A DNA stretch of 64,000 bases from Odiellus spinosus. Taxonomy: Eukaryota > Arthropoda > Arachnida > Opiliones > Phalangiidae. Shown here piece after piece: positions 1 through 13,045 of this stretch. The notes beneath the pieces were generated by a model that did not search any database, was not told the origin of the DNA, and saw only the letters and a list, made by a program, of their open reading frames with translations. The DNA lies in assembly GCA_963920705.1 (NCBI GenBank), contig OY987236.1, forward strand, positions 12,758,190 to 12,822,189. Direction: 5' to 3'. How positions within the stretch are numbered: the first letter of the stretch is position 1; each line of letters opens with the position of its first letter. A program made the translations under genes and the position numbers.

Positions 1-1202
1 AAAGAAATCTTACTCACCAACTTATAATCAAAATTGCACCAACTTCTTAAATTAAATTAAATAAATCATAATATCATAGAAGAACGCTAGCGGAGTTGCT
101 AACGTCTATAATAATTAAGATTTAATTAAAGAGATGTAAGGAATCCGAGAAGATCACAGCCTCACTCTCTGACAGATCCGTCGGTAATAAAATACATTGT
201 ATAGGGAACATTTCAAAACTTTTTCTGACTAATTTTTGCTTGAGCGATTCGAGATCCCCCTACTATTCCAATGACCTTGATATTTTTGTTTTGTACCACT
301 TTTGAAGAACGGGAAACCCACGTTCGATACACGCACCCAAGCGGCAAAAACCTAATCAAGAAGCTATCTAGCAATTAATGACAAAAAACAATTAGAAACT
401 AAATTACCAACACAGTGAGAAACATTAGAAACAGAATAATTATTTCCCCAAATCAAGAAGGTTTTCCTTACTCGTCAATTATAACTATTTTCAAAAGGTC
501 AAACCTTTCATTTTTAACACGCATTCCCCAGGAACGTATTAAAGGGACTAAAAGAACCCGCATATACCCCTAAGGGCCCTACAATTCTTTGAAACATACT
601 ACGTGCATTGACGTCACACCCCCTAAGGGGGTAAGCAATATTACATACTCTGATGACGAGTTTGACACGTGATTTTTTATCAAAAAAATGGGGGGTTAGT
701 CGGCAGATTTACAATCCCTTTAAAAAGGGGGCCCTAGGGAAAACGGACTCCAGGTAAAAAGGGCTCCTCAATATCGAACCTATCCCAGGGCTCTCACCTA
801 TTCCCAAAAAAATTTATATTTTTCAAATTATAGGATAAAAATCTTAATATGATGTATATTGGGTCAAAATAACAGATTTATATGATCACTTTTATAATTG
901 AAGCAACGCCATATTGCATTAAAATTATAAATTAGGCCTAATTTTTTAGAAGAAATTGAAAAAGATTTGAGAATAAAATAAGTACGCTTATTTTGGAGCC
1001 CAGAAAAACAAACCCTATCGATCTGTATTATCCTTGATTTCTATTAGTGGCAAAAGTCCTTTCGCAAATGGCTCGTTTCAATTTTATTATTTTAACATAA
1101 TCTACATGTCTCCTTTCTAATGGTGCAATCGTTTAACGACCTCTTAAAACCACAAACACATTTAAACACCTCTCTACGAGCACAAAATGTTTAAAAGAGG
1201 TC
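1..1202. other. AT-rich intergenic DNA, no gene seen
   Basis: I see no open frame with a recognisable domain and no credible exon pair here. A few short CCCTTTAA/TTAAAGGG motifs (near 540 and 715) resemble the ends of the small transposons found elsewhere in the window, but no matching second end is present. Confidence 0.5.
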
Positions 1203-1625
1203 TTAAAGTGAGAATGCAATCTAACAACAAGTGGTTTTTTTTATCGATTCCTTATCGTTTAAATATTCCTAATCCAACAGTAAAAGTATTTAGAAACAAA
1301 TGTTAAACTAGAAATAAATTTAAAACCTACAATCAAAATAGGCTTAGCTGGATTCATGGAGATAACCTGAACTCCCCATATAAGGACTAGCGACAAATGG
1401 CTTTGATCATGGAGCTCCCCATATAAGAGCCATCGATCAATGTCATTGGTCACTAGTCACATACGGGGAGTTCAGGTGATCTCCATGAATCCAGCTAAGC
1501 CTATTTTCTGGGTAAACTTTAAATTTATTTCTTGTTTAATATTTGTTTGTAATTTTTTTAACTGTTGGATTAGGTCTATTTAAACGATAAGGAATTGATA
1601 AAAAATGACTTTTAGGTTTTACAGC
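1203..1625. repeat. Group B foldback MITE, long copy
   Basis: The left arm starts TTAAAGTGAGAATGCAATC and the right arm returns as its inverted complement (motifs for a TTTAAACGATAAGGAAT block and an ATCCAGCTAAGCCTATTTT block appear on both sides). The centre is a hairpin built on CCCCATATAAG. Other copies are at 13762, 37449 (short), 48991, 55697 (end only) and 59130. It has no coding capacity, as expected for a non-autonomous DNA transposon. The terminal bases are decayed compared with the 59130 copy. Confidence 0.75.
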
Positions 1626-2080
1626 TCCCCAGAGCTCCCGAAGAAATTTAGGTTTTGGCCAAGTAGTTGGACAGAAAAATTCTTCAAATATTGTCAAAAC
1701 TGAAGTATTGCTCAATAAAAATTGTTATTAACGATGAGAAGCAAAAAAGGTGTTTCATCAAAACAATAAAAATTGATATTGGGAGGTTAGTGGGGGATTC
1801 TTCAATTATTTAAACAGAAGCTTGACATTGAGAACTAAGGCATATGTTTTTGATTTCCAATTCTTATATTGCCACTCAAAAATATTCCCATCTTTTTCAA
1901 ATTTTATTTTTCCAACCAGTGATTTAAATAAAATGTATCACGGTTCCAGAAATATAGACCCTTTAGGCTTCACCATTACATAACATTCGTTTCAATCATC
2001 TTTTTCGTTAACTCAAAGGGGGTTAAGAACTAGCAAAAGTTTATAACTTATTCCAGAAAAGTAATTAACGCAAAAATAAA

Positions 2081-2438
2081 TAAAAGGGAAAATGAAGCTA
2101 ATTTTAAATTCATTTCTACAGTATGGTAAAATTCTATAAAAGTAAATAAAAAGGGTCAATCATTATTTCAGGCTTCAACAGTGCTTGTAATGTCTTAAAA
2201 CTAAAAGAATAGGCCCAGCGTTTGATGTCTAAGACCTTGGGTATCAAACGCCGGCCTATTCTTTTAATGTTAAGACTTTACAAACACTTTTGAAGGCTGA
2301 AATAATCTGATTGGTCCGATTATTGAACAACAAAAGTGCCTAAATTTGTTTGAAAATTCTCGAATACGTTTTTTGGCATGGTGATTCCGAAATTAAAATA
2401 AAAAGCTGTTCCATTTTTAGCACCTAGATTCCCTTTAA
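2081..2438. repeat. Group C foldback element, copy 1
   Basis: This is a ~358-bp inverted-repeat element. The core hairpin runs from about 2165 to 2315 (arms containing CTTCAACAGTGCTTGTAA and AATAGGCC...GGCCTATT). The outer right arm ends ...TTCCCTTTAA at 2438 and the degenerate left arm starts TAAAAGGGAAAAT at 2081. The second copy is at about 61.6-62.06 kb and shares both core and outer arm. No reading frame is present. Confidence 0.7.
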
Positions 2439-3801
2439 AGGTAGTCTGCCAATAGAAAACACGTTATATAACCAGGCAATCAAAATCCATTTTGATGAAG
2501 TTATCCGTCCCGGGGAATATCACAAGTCTAACGCGACCTTAGTGATGACGTAGTCATTGTAAAAATAAAATATATTTTTACTATCAATGCGGTAACATTT
2601 TCTATCACATATGTATATATTTATGCTACTTAATTTCCATTTGGGGTTCATGAAAAATCCGTGACAGCCTCACTTTAAGACTAACGCCATTTTGGAAATA
2701 TTTAATATTGATAGAATCGATAGAAGTCGAATTAAAAATGTGAGAAATTTGAAATATTCCTTTTTTGTAGACAGTGAAAGATCGCGTTTTTCGGTTTCAA
2801 AATTTTAAGATCAATATATACGGAGATCACGACAAGAAACTAACGCTTCAAAATATTTTATTTATATATATATATTGATTGATTTTTATACAATTGTACT
2901 TTTATAGTTTGTTGTTTTGTCTTCTATATATTTTTGTAATATAAATTTAACAATGTGTTTCTTAATAGTCATATTTCATTAAAAACATACATTAAATTTC
3001 CCTGAGAAAAAAAATATATATATATGATAAATGAATTGCTAATATATTGTTGCTTTTTGATTATAAAAGGGCAAACCTCACGTTTTTTCAATAACTGATA
3101 CGCTCAATTAGTTTTAAAATTAAATTAACTAGTTTAAAATGAAATATACCTTTTCAATTACAATGTAAAAAGCTTTTAAAATTACTATCTAATTAATTTA
3201 AATTAATAATTTAATTATTTTAAAATGATATAAAATTACCAATAATTTTTTAAAAAGTAACGCTGTCACAATTTTTTCGAAGACCTATGGAATATATTTT
3301 TAACTTTTTCATAATACCAAGAACGAATTGAAGTCACTTGTGAACCTTGAAGATGACTAATTCAGTCAGAATCCTCGTCTACTTCACCGTCATTTTATTA
3401 ATTGGCGTTGCCTCATTACGGTCAACTTAAATCAGCTCCGTGATTAAGCGGCCAATAAATTAGCAGACGCCGTATTATTATTAAGTATGTGGGGATGATA
3501 CTTGAGGCTAAAGATATCTTTCATGATTCTCAGTGGGCTTCAATTTGTTCGTGATACTATCAAAAAAATAATTTTTACACCTTTTAGGTTGGGGCATTTT
3601 TAAAAAACTTCGATATTAAAATGGCTAAAAATGTATAAACTTTCTTCTCTTACTGATGTAGAATGTATGGAAAACGTAATTTAACGTTCATTTAGTAATG
3701 AAAACATAAAATTCTGGATTAAGTATTTTCACAAAAGAAATCAAGTGAAAGAAACCTCATCAATGTGGCTGAACGCGCGAGAATCTGGTTTCTGTACATA
3801 C
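2439..3801. other. Intergenic DNA with simple AT repeats
   Basis: The stretch is very AT-rich with short (TA)n runs near 2860 and 3015. I found no exon, RNA gene or inverted repeat I can support. Confidence 0.4.
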
Positions 3802-4060
3802 GGGGTTTGTACAGATCCTGAATAGGTCAGGGATTTACAAAATGGGATCAAAAAGGTCAGGGATATCTCCTGGATTAAAAAATTTCACAGAAAGTGAAGG
3901 ATTCATTTAGGTCAACCACAACGCGCCTCTCCGAGTAATAAGAGTATTTTTTTTTTTTTTTTTTTTTTTCGTTAATTATAAGCTAACTTTAAAAAAAAAG
4001 CCACAAATATAGTCAGGGATAAGCTTGCAATTTTTAATTCAAAAACTTCGTACGAACCCT
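3802..4060. repeat. Group F inverted-terminal-repeat element
   Basis: The left end reads GGGGTTTGTACAG and the right end CGTACGAACCCT, an imperfect inverted pair of the AGGGTTCGTAC type also seen at 5791-6136, 47568-48008 and (right end only) 31001. Inside are CAGGGAT-type phrases repeated at short distance and a poly-T tract at about 3949-3969. It has no coding potential. Confidence 0.55.
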
Positions 4061-5790
4061 ATAATAGTTATATATATATGATGTCAGGAACTTCCGATTA
4101 TTATAATTCCTATTTGATATAAGATGCTACACAAACTACTTAAAGTTTTCCAGAGAAATCAGTGACAGCGTAACTTTAAATCAATTTAAATTTATCTTAA
4201 AATAAACGTAACTAAAATTCATGAGTTTTGCCCTTTAACTTAAAAGTATTTGCATGATAATATCGGTTGATCACAGCATTTTTTAATTTATTGGTTTTTG
4301 TACCAAATAGGTAATAATTTTTAAGCTAATTTATTTTTACGGACAGGCAACATTTACTAACTCTCTTCGGTATGTAGAAAACAAAACTACTTCTAAGGGC
4401 GTTATTTCATTTTATACGTGATACTCTGTAGATCCTATTATATACAATTTTGTACAATTTATAGCTGATTTTGGGGGTTTTTATTACATAAAAAACAACA
4501 AAATATAGCATTATATATATGGATGAATAATATCATAAGTCAATAATAATATTGATGTAAAAATATCCACCAAACCGTGGTTAAAAGAACCGTAAATAGA
4601 GTAATTAATTGTAAGTATGCAATTAAGCCCATATCAAATAATGAGTGTTGAGAACATTTATTCACTACTGATCATATAGTGGACTACATCGCCACGTGAT
4701 AGCAAATGTTTCCCCTTAGGAATGCATGCGAAGATTTTACATGCACTTGGGGTAATGTAGTATAAGCAGACGACATGAAAATCAGTTCTCGTCGAATAAA
4801 ACTATATAGGCATACTTATGTTTAATTATTGTACTTACTGTAATGCGAATCTTGTAATAACACTACAACAATCCGCGTTTATACCACAAAGCCGTTCAAA
4901 CCCTTAATTATTAGATTTAAGCTAAGATATCTTTAGATAGCGGATTCTAGGAGAATTAATAATGAGGGGTCAGACACTTGCCATTTTTGTGTACGGGATT
5001 TTAAGATTTTGAAGAGATTTTAAAGATATTTTTGGTATTTCAATGCTAATTTCCCACAGAAAAAGTTTAAAGATAATGGGATTTTGGCCAAAATATATGT
5101 GTTTTTGGCAAGTGTCCGACCAGTAAAGCAATAAAAAGTATCCCCTCACAAGGAGTCGAAGGTTCTGAAGCAGCTTTCAAAGGCAGACATTTAATATTAG
5201 TGGACAAGGACTTAAGGAAGACTAAATTACTGGCTTAGTGATGTTACAATCAGATTTGAAATTTTTTAATTTTAATCATATTTAGAAGACTAATTATGAG
5301 AGAAAGATATAGATCTGTTTATTAAAAAGCATATAACGATTTTTAATTTAATAATTATTACTGCACAGGTGCGTAATCGAGGCAAGGATCAATTCACTCT
5401 GGATTTGGTTAACATTACACCATATGGTGCTCAATGTTTACATTCTTTCGCATACTCTTGAGAAATTCCAACTATTCAAACTATTATTCGAATACATAAT
5501 AAAATATGTCTAAATTACCGAGGTTAATAGAAACTTTGGAATCCTTCTGTGAGGGGGCTGTTTATTACTAACGAGCTTCAAATGAGAGCAAAGAAAACTA
5601 ACTGAAATAAATTGGCCTGAAAAAATTTAATTCTAAAAAGTAACTTTCAGTTAAAGGGCAAGTAAAGAGTGGTAGATAGTTGTGGAAATCCATACTAGTA
5701 TTGCTTAGCGGATGTCGGAAACTTGTCACGTAAGCAATCAAATCACTACCTAGGAGGCCTTTTCGGTTATTCTGTACCTGAATATGTAGC
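4061..5790. other. AT-rich intergenic DNA, no gene seen
   Basis: No frame with recognisable domain content. The stretch is mostly low-complexity AT sequence, with a short TTAAAGGGCAAGTAAA phrase near 5652 that recurs near 23525 and is probably a repeat fragment. Confidence 0.4.
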
Positions 5791-6136
5791 AGGGTTCGTA
5801 CAAAATTTTGGAAGTTAATTTACCTGACCATTTCTAAATAATTTCCCTGACAAATTTAAATATTTTTCATGAATTTATTCTTACGAGCGTGCTCTTGGAA
5901 ATTCCCACTTTTTATATGACATGGATTATCAATCAGTGTCGATAGTTTACTCAGAATGAGAAAAAATTCATCTTTAAGCAAATATTTTCAGCTTAAGAGC
6001 TTAAGATAATTATATTTAAATTATTTGGTCAACCAAGCATAAACACTATACAGTCCCTTAACATACAAAATATTTAATTTCTGATATTTTCAAATTCCCT
6101 GACACTTCCAGGTTCTCCAGGTCGTGTACGAACCCT
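5791..6136. repeat. Group F inverted-terminal-repeat element
   Basis: The ends are AGGGTTCGTACA at 5791 and TGTACGAACCCT at 6136, nearly perfect inverted repeats. The interior (phrases TTTCCCTGAC, GAATTTATT.TTACGA, CAATCAGTGTCGATAGTTTACTC) is shared with the 30.56-31.0 kb copy. No flanking target duplication could be fixed. Confidence 0.65.
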
Positions 6137-6650
6137 ATGCAGATTCTCCTCAACACTTTATACTTGTCCATTAATTGAAATATTTTTATTAGCCTTGAGC
6201 CAGTTCTAGCCATATGTCAAGTTGTTTAAACTTTGAATATAATTTTTTTTTTTTGATTCTGTACCAATTTAGATATAATTGGGGTCTCATTTGAAAGCTC
6301 AATGGTATCTGAAATCCTCTAAGATAATTTTTTCCCCTTAATTTATATAAAAATCATATTTTTACTCTGTATTTTTGAATATTTTAGATAAGGTTAAGAT
6401 CTTGAAAGTAAATTGGGGTGCTTGTAGAAGATGAATAAAATCTGAACATTCCTCATATTTTTTTCACTTAATGTGACCAAGATTTTTTGAAAGGCTTTTT
6501 TGGTATTCACAAAATTAAAACATTAAGAACAATAACTGTGGACAGAAATTTTGAAGCTTGAATTCGCTGATTCCGGATAGTAAAAATTCATTTTTTTAAT
6601 GAATCATACAGTGTTTTTAGAAATGCTGATTTGCCCCTTCTCTTTGTCTA
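6137..6650. other. 3' flank of the HR96 gene
   Basis: This is the downstream side of the minus-strand HR96 gene. A TTTATT on the plus strand at about 6185-6190 (AATAAA on minus) is a possible distal poly(A) signal. Nothing else is recognisable. Confidence 0.3.
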
Positions 6651-9385
6651 TTATTGTTGCAAGTGTTTCAAGTCGAATATTTCGATCAACAAAGGTTCAA
6701 CGTCATTGGGATTTACATCCAATAGTATTCGTATGTGATTTTCGTTCAAATCTTGCAATTCTTGCAATTTCTGAATCAGGCGCAAGTAAATAGTTTTACT
6801 ATCGCAAGGAGGGTAGATAGTTTCAAGGTATCGTCGCAGTAAATAATAGTACATGCACTGTTCCATTTTTATGGCATCTTTGTGAACCGTATTTGGGCGA
6901 GTGGCCGAAAATAAGGTGATGGCACTCAGAAGTAGCATAATGTTTTCATTTGACCTCCACAACGGGTCAAATGACATAATGAATCTTTTATGTTCTTCAT
7001 ATAAATTTCCCCGAGCTTCTTTCAAAATATCCACTTTTATGGAGCTGCAAGAAGGACCCTGTAAACCTTGCCAACAATTTTGCTCCTGATCATATATCAT
7101 AGCTGATCGTAATATCATCAATTCTATACAACCGCCTTTCAACAACGCTATCTGATCTTCCTGACACAAAGTTTTGAAACTTCCGATTCTTTTGGACATT
7201 TTAATCAGTCTTCGAATGGCATGATCAGTCATATTGATGACGTCTAAAAGGCTAGGGTCAAGGACCTCGCAAATTACGGGAATTTTGAGCACTTCATTAG
7301 CCACGACCAATTCATCCAATTTACTTTTCTCCAAAGGAGTAAGTTGAACCGAGTTCCAGCTTGCTGGTCTAATGGCAACCGGCGTCATTTCAACTTCGAC
7401 GGCGATATCTATCACTTCTTGAGCAATTGGAAGGTAATCTTGCTTCGATTGATAGCTAGATTTTACAGTTACGGGACTACCCGCCCTCGAAGTAGAATTA
7501 TCCGGTGTTTGGGGGCTAGGAGTTGGCAATGACGTGTATTGCATTAAAGTATTAACGGGCGACGTTGCTCGAATCAAATCCCCCATGATGCCGGATGAAG
7601 AAGCTTTTGATAACAAATCAACCGAACTGATTTCTCGCTTAATTCTTATCACCTCCACCTTTTTCACTACAGAGAGAGCGTCTTTCTCTACTTCTTTCGA
7701 AACGTTAACGACTAAACCCGAAGGGCTGGGTAAGCCATGGACATTGTTTTCACTCTCGTCTTTCACTGGAATTGGACAAAGATCAATTTCAGATGCGTCA
7801 TCATCTTGGGAACAAGTTGAGAAAGTACGTGATCTTTTAGAAGGAGGCTGGCTACTACATTCGCTTTCCGAGCACATAGAAGAAGTGTCTTGAGAAAGCG
7901 TCGACATTTGAGCCAATTCAACGGCAGAAACTGAGGGAGGTGGACTCGAGAGAGAGGATCCACTGGGAGAGAGTAAAGATGCCATCGATGTCGAGGCTTT
8001 TCGAGTCGATTTGTGACTAGGTTTCTTTTTATGGCGGTTTTCCTCTATTTTGGCTCTTTTGACTTTTTTCTCCTCCTCCGTCATAATCCATTCTTTTTTC
8101 ATTCCAATATTGAAACATTTTTTTAGACGACACTTTTGGCAGAAACGCCTCGTGACTACGTCTACAGTGCAATTATCACTGAAAGGGCATTTGAAGTCCT
8201 TTCAACGAAGAAAAAAATGGATAACCAGTTAGGGTGTTTTTTTTTCCCAACTTTAGCGAAGACAACAGAGACAATGATGAAAGCGAATACGACAAATCCA
8301 ATGACCAATGAAAACAACCAGATGTGTGCGGATTAACCATCAAGGGGGGATAATTCCGTTAAGTGACCCCCTGTAGCGAGTGCGGATTAGAACTCAGGGG
8401 CTCTTGTCATTCTGCTAAAGGTGGAGAATATCGGGACTTATCGAGGGGTCCGTTCAACGGAATTCATGCCCATCAAGATATTGATACCACTACAAGCAAA
8501 TGAACTAGTGTGGAAAACTATAGCAAACCATGGGATTTTTAAAACAATGCCTTAGTGTGTTACGTAACGTTGAATGGTGCAGTATCAAGCAAAAAAAGTA
8601 GTATTAAAAGTGCGGATGAACCATTGCAATGTACAAACTATTGGTATGAATATGTGAATATTTGAATGGTACTAAATTGTCTGGTATTGCATTGCGATAA
8701 AGGTTACTATGGAAAATAATATTCAAAGCCTACCAGTCAACCCAATAAAAAAAAAAAAAAGGAGACAAAACATTATTCCAACAAATTAGGAGGAATACGA
8801 AATAAATTCAAAGACTTTAACTATAAAGATCCATGCAAGACATTGAAAAAACTTAAAAGGATTAGTATAAACTGATTTTTAAAAAACATTCTTGTGCGAC
8901 CGTTAGCAAGTTGCACACCTTTTCCGATCGATCACACTCATTCTTGAGAGTGAAAGATCAAAATTGGTTTAATTTTCTCAAGTCTGAGAAGTGGTTTCAA
9001 ACTTAGCTCTATTTGTAAGCGACTCATTCTACCGTGCTTGAGACCATAAACTGCAGTAGCAGACCTTAATTGGTCTACAAGAGACCAGACAAAACTGAGA
9101 ATAAACTCTTACACGGTCTTTGGCATACAAAGACCAATTACAAAATATATCTTAAAAATTAACAGGTGATCATAAATGTAATGACATGATCAAGCTCAAA
9201 ATTCACCGCAAAGCAAATGCTAGGTAAAAATTACAACTTACCTTAGTTTTCAATGCATTCCGTCTGAAGAAAGCCTTGCAAGACTCGCAAGTAATAGCGT
9301 TAAAATTGTATCCTAGAGCCCTGTCTCCGCAAACGCCGCAAATTTTAGAATCAACTTTACTCGACGCAGTAGAGTCATCTGACAT
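6651..9385 (-). CDS. Hr96: Nuclear hormone receptor of the HR96/NR1J group
   Basis: Exons on minus: 9242-9385 and 6651-8198; donor AAG|GTAAGT and acceptor AG|GACTTC join in phase 0 to give 563 aa. The start is the ATG at 9385; an in-frame upstream GTG is not used. Zinc finger 1 has Cys16, 19, 33 and 36 with P-box ESCKA; finger 2 (after the intron) has Cys52, 58, 68 and 71 followed by [10 protein letters not shown]. The ESCKA P-box is known from HR96, DAF-12 and NHR-8. A long Ser/Pro-rich hinge (about 90-340) leads to a ligand-binding domain over roughly the last 200 residues, ending with the helix-12 motif PLLIEIF. The family acts in the nucleus as a sensor for xenobiotics and sterols; that role here is inferred. 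It is shorter than Drosophila HR96 because the hinge is shorter. Further 5' untranslated exons may lie upstream. Confidence 0.95.
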
Positions 9386-11554
9386 GGTCACAGATCATTA
9401 TAAAGTTCTGTCAACCTGTAATTAACAATCCAATTTCTATAATGTTCAATTATTATAAGAAATCTTGAACAAGAAAAAAAAAAAAAATGTCTAAAGTGTG
9501 TAACATGATTAAATTTTGTTCTATTAGAGGCTCTCTTTATCACGTATCCAGATGATGTCATAGATATTCTTATCTACAGCTTTACTGTGATAATAATTAC
9601 GCTACCCGAAGCCTTTTTGGATTTTTTTTACTAACGTAGATCCTAAGCAAATTTAATAAAAGCCCCCAAAAAAAAAAAAAAAAAAAAAAAAATGGGGGGG
9701 GGGGGGGGGGGAACCCTAGTAAAACTTGTTCAGAAAAAAGAAAAAAATCACATCAGGGTGCTTGAAATTGGGCTCTATGAGCAAAATTAGAACATGGATA
9801 TCAATTCAATGACCAACCAAGGTTAGTAACTAATACAAAAAGGACTTTGACCGTGAAATGATTTCCGTCACCTGTTATCCTACTTAAGATTAGCAACTAT
9901 GATTATTTTACGAGTCTAAGTTTGAGATTATAATTCGCTACGAGCAGCGTATGCTGACTTAAAAAGGTTATTTAACCACTTAACTTGGTTGGTTACAAAC
10001 TGTTTAAAAGAATAATGGTGCGTAAAACCAATGACATTATACTGAATTTTTAAATATATTATTATAAGCTAATTGCAACAATTAGTCAATGAATTTCATT
10101 AAATTTAAAAGCTAATGCATCTTGTCACATTGGCAATGACGCCTTCATAGGATGTCTACTCATTTTTTTTTTTTTACTTTTGAAGCATCTACATCATAAA
10201 TTAACTCTAAAAGAATACACAAAAGGTTGATTACCATATAAATAGAAATGAAGAAGCAAGGAATTTTTAGAATTGAGATGTTTTCAACCACACTTCAAGC
10301 CAGTGTTTTTGAAGTAACATAGTCGGTTTTAAAATATACGGGTCCATTATTATTTGACTGGAAATAGGGAGGTCTGTAAATTAAACGCATGATATAAATT
10401 GAAAGAGAAATAAGAAGGAAACAAAATAAAAACTGGAAAGAAATAACCTTTTTCCTTTTTGCCTTTGGGCGCTAAGCCAAGGCTTAAAGAAAATGATGCG
10501 TATTTACAACCAGGCAACCACGTTTATAAAGTACTACAATAATACTTACGTTATTTCAGTACAATCGTAGAACAATGATAAATTTAATTAAATAGTTAAT
10601 GATAGAGGAATTATGGCGTATTTAAGTTTTTTCGTGGTTGACTCGGATTTAAAAATCTTAAAATTTGTACAACACCATTTTTTTGAGCTCTTCTTGTTGA
10701 ATCCTGAAATGTAACTTCCCGATTGCTCTCGCGTGATATCCGCGAGAGGGCGTAGTCTGAAAGGTGGGTGGGGCCCCCAGGCGTTGGGAAATAAGCACAT
10801 GGCATGACTTCTATTCATATTTAAATTAATGGAAACAAAAATCATTATTTCGATACAAACATCATCGATTAAATATTTATTTAACAACGATATTCCAGAC
10901 AGGCGTAACATTTTTTTTATTTGTATATGTCCACAAAAGTGATACCCTTATGACCAGCATCACCTTTTTCAACGTCACGAAAAACCAAAGTAAATCTGGG
11001 GTTCAGAATTTTAAATTTAAATTAATTAAAAATAAAATAATACCATGAGTGAGCAAAGCAAAAAGGTTGGAGGATATTATTATCTAGCTCCACCCTTGAC
11101 CTCCATTTTGGGGGAATCTCTGGACGATGAGGTGAGGACCATAACTCCTCCCACCAAGCCTACTCCCATGCTTTTTTGCAAGCATTTTTTCAACGTTTGC
11201 TTTCATAGTAATAGTTGTTGACCTTGAATCCTTTTGATGATATAAAATTGGATACGCCCCTCATATGCTTTTTAAACAAGGATTACTTTTTGCTGGATGG
11301 GCGTGTCATCCCCTCTCTTTTCACGGGAGGAAAAAAAAATATCTACTGTCTACAAGGGGTAAAGCTAAAAAAGGTGAGAAACGTCTCGAAAGTCACCTTT
11401 ATCCCATTGGTTGGGAGGTAATGGCTGCCCCCCAGTCGACAATATCCAGCAAAAAGTCTATAATATATTATGGAGTTTATCTTATGGCTGCTCATGAGAC
11501 TTGCCCTTTTAAGATAGATAAATTTAAGAACCACACAAAGTTTTTATGGTGCCT
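9386..11554. other. Intergenic: HR96 5' side / MIF 3' side
   Basis: This should contain the HR96 promoter and any 5' untranslated exons. A local GC-rich patch at about 10720-10800 (GCGATATCCGCGAGAGGGCG and a GGGTGGGGCCC block) is the best promoter-like candidate. A poly-A/poly-G tract lies at 9668-9711. On the plus strand a short frame from 11044 (MSEQSKKVGGYYYL...) reaches a possible donor GAG|GTGAGG at about 11130, but I found no partner exon, so I do not call a gene. Confidence 0.3.
9668..9711. repeat. Homopolymer tract A(25)-T-G(18)
   Basis: A run of A from 9668 to 9692, one T, then a run of G from 9694 to 9711. Such junctions are error-prone in assembly, so the exact lengths should not be trusted. 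Confidence 0.8.
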
Positions 11555-11560
11555 TTTATT
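11555..11560 (-). promoter_or_regulatory. Candidate poly(A) signal of MIF
   Basis: TTTATT on the plus strand is AATAAA on the minus strand, about 115 bases downstream of the MIF stop codon. The position is right for a cleavage signal. Confidence 0.45.
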
Positions 11561-11674
11561 AAAACTCTTAAATTATACCACCTAAGCAAATGCATTATTT
11601 TCAATTTAAAAAGACATTATTTGTAAATTTTTTTGCTCCAATTTTCGAATGCTTTTATAGTTTGTTAATCTTCT

Positions 11675-12257
11675 TTAAAGCAAATCATCGAAAGTTTTGC
11701 CCACGTATCCCACATTAGCTTTATCCAAATCTTGGAAATTTATGTACATCCTATGAAGCACCGATAAGTATCAATAACACTTTAGGGAAGATGCTAGTGT
11801 GCAGCGACTTTCAAGAGTTTTATATAACTTACTTATCACCAGATATTCCAAGCTGCTTTTCAATGTGGGCAAACAAAGCAGCCGAATGTTTTTTGTTCTC
11901 TTCGGTCGATATTCTTCCAATGCTGCCCAACTGTCCATAAGCGCAGGGATCCTTTCCACCCCCGAAACCGATTATTTGACCAGGATTAACATGGACAACC
12001 ACATACTGGAAAAGTGTTTTGGCTTCATTATTATTTGGGCAATAACCAAGACCAAACTATGTATACATGTACATACCGACAATGGTTTTCCAAGCGTTTT
12101 AGCAACAACATCAGCCGTTGTTTTCACAAAATTCTCGGGAATTTTATCGGCTGAAAAACAAAACATTAAACCACCAATTGAGGGCTGAATAACGATATTA
12201 AACCAATTTTGGAATACTTGTACCTGGTAAATTTGTAATCAAAGTAAAGACCGGCAT
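11675..12257 (-). CDS. MIF: Macrophage migration inhibitory factor (MIF) family tautomerase
   Basis: Four exons on minus: 12224-12257, 12077-12150, 11833-12005, 11675-11750. Phases match and give 118 aa, the usual length for the family. The start is the ATG followed by Pro (MPVFTLITN), because Pro1 of the processed protein is the catalytic base in this family. Other tautomerase residues are visible: Lys in LGKP, Ile in SIGRI, and Tyr/Asn in MYINF. The human CxxC pair is reduced to one Cys (DPCAYG). The C-terminal DKANVGY matches the family end. MIF proteins are leaderless secreted cytokine-like trimers with keto-enol tautomerase activity; activity here is inferred. The frame stays open for about 180 bases upstream with hydrophobic residues, which I treat as chance. 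Confidence 0.95.
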
Positions 12258-12596
12258 GGCTAAAGCGGCGAGGAGTGAGAGAGTCCAGAAAATTAAAATT
12301 GGTAGATAGACAGCAATATACCAAAACTTACTGATAATTCGTCTAGACTTTATATTCCGACTTATTATATTAATTATCTCGAAGTCGATAATGAGATAAA
12401 CGAGCGCGAAAAAACCGAAGGCCACTTGGCTCGAAAACAAGATGCATAAACAAGGTTCGCCATCTAGTGTTCAAAAATATCCAATTGAGATCTGTTTTAA
12501 AGGGAGGCTGAAATGCAGAATATCAAAATTATATTTTGTCTGTTACTTGAATTGGCAACGGTTTGTCTATAAATATCAATTCGTTTGGGAAGTTCT
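12258..12596. other. MIF 5' flank
   Basis: Presumed promoter side of MIF. A TTTTAAAGGGAGGCTGAAA phrase near 12493 is a transposon-end-like fragment that recurs near 29306 and (inverted) near 58090. No other feature is seen. Confidence 0.3.
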
Positions 12597-13045
12597 TAAA
12601 GGCCCTATCTGCTCTTGAAAATCATCTTCCCTTATGCACACAACCTTGCTTTGACTGTACAATTATGATGACCAACGTCGTGATTAATGAGCTCAAAGGG
12701 ACTGTCTGCGATTTTAAACCCCTTTTAAAGTCGCCTTCTTTTCTAGCTTAGCAGACGACGTTTACCATAACAAACTGTACAATCAAAGCTAGGCTGTGTG
12801 CATTTTAAAGGTACAAATTTCAGAGCAGATGGGGCTAGATCTGAAATTTGCCCCTTTAAAATGCTCTTGCCTTCTGCACTCGGCTAGCTTTGACTGTACA
12901 ATTTGTTATGAAAAAAGGCGACTTTAAATGAGATTTTAAAACCGCGATAGTCCCTTTAAACAGACTATCTGCCTTTTTTAAATTCCCTTTAAAGTCAGCT
13001 TCTTTTCTAGCTTAGCAGACGACGTTGACCATAGGAAATTGTACA
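12597..13045. repeat. Cluster of nested group A MITE copies
   Basis: Several partial copies in both orientations are jammed together: TTAAAGGCCCTATCTGCTC at 12597, AAAGGGACTGTCTGCGATTTT near 12697, an inverted copy from about 12833 to 12962 ending GCGATAGTCCCTTTAA, and a further fragment to 13045. The diagnostic interior phrase TAGCTTAGCAGACGACGTT occurs twice. Complete copies are at 19362, 22756 and 29361. Confidence 0.7.

Noticed and set aside
10588-10911. 107-residue minus-strand frame near a GC-rich patch
   Set aside because: No domain, no splice partner and atypical composition; more likely promoter or untranslated sequence.
11044-11217. Plus-strand frame MSEQSKKVGGYYYL with a possible donor
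   Set aside because: No following exon or homology recognised; kept only as a note.
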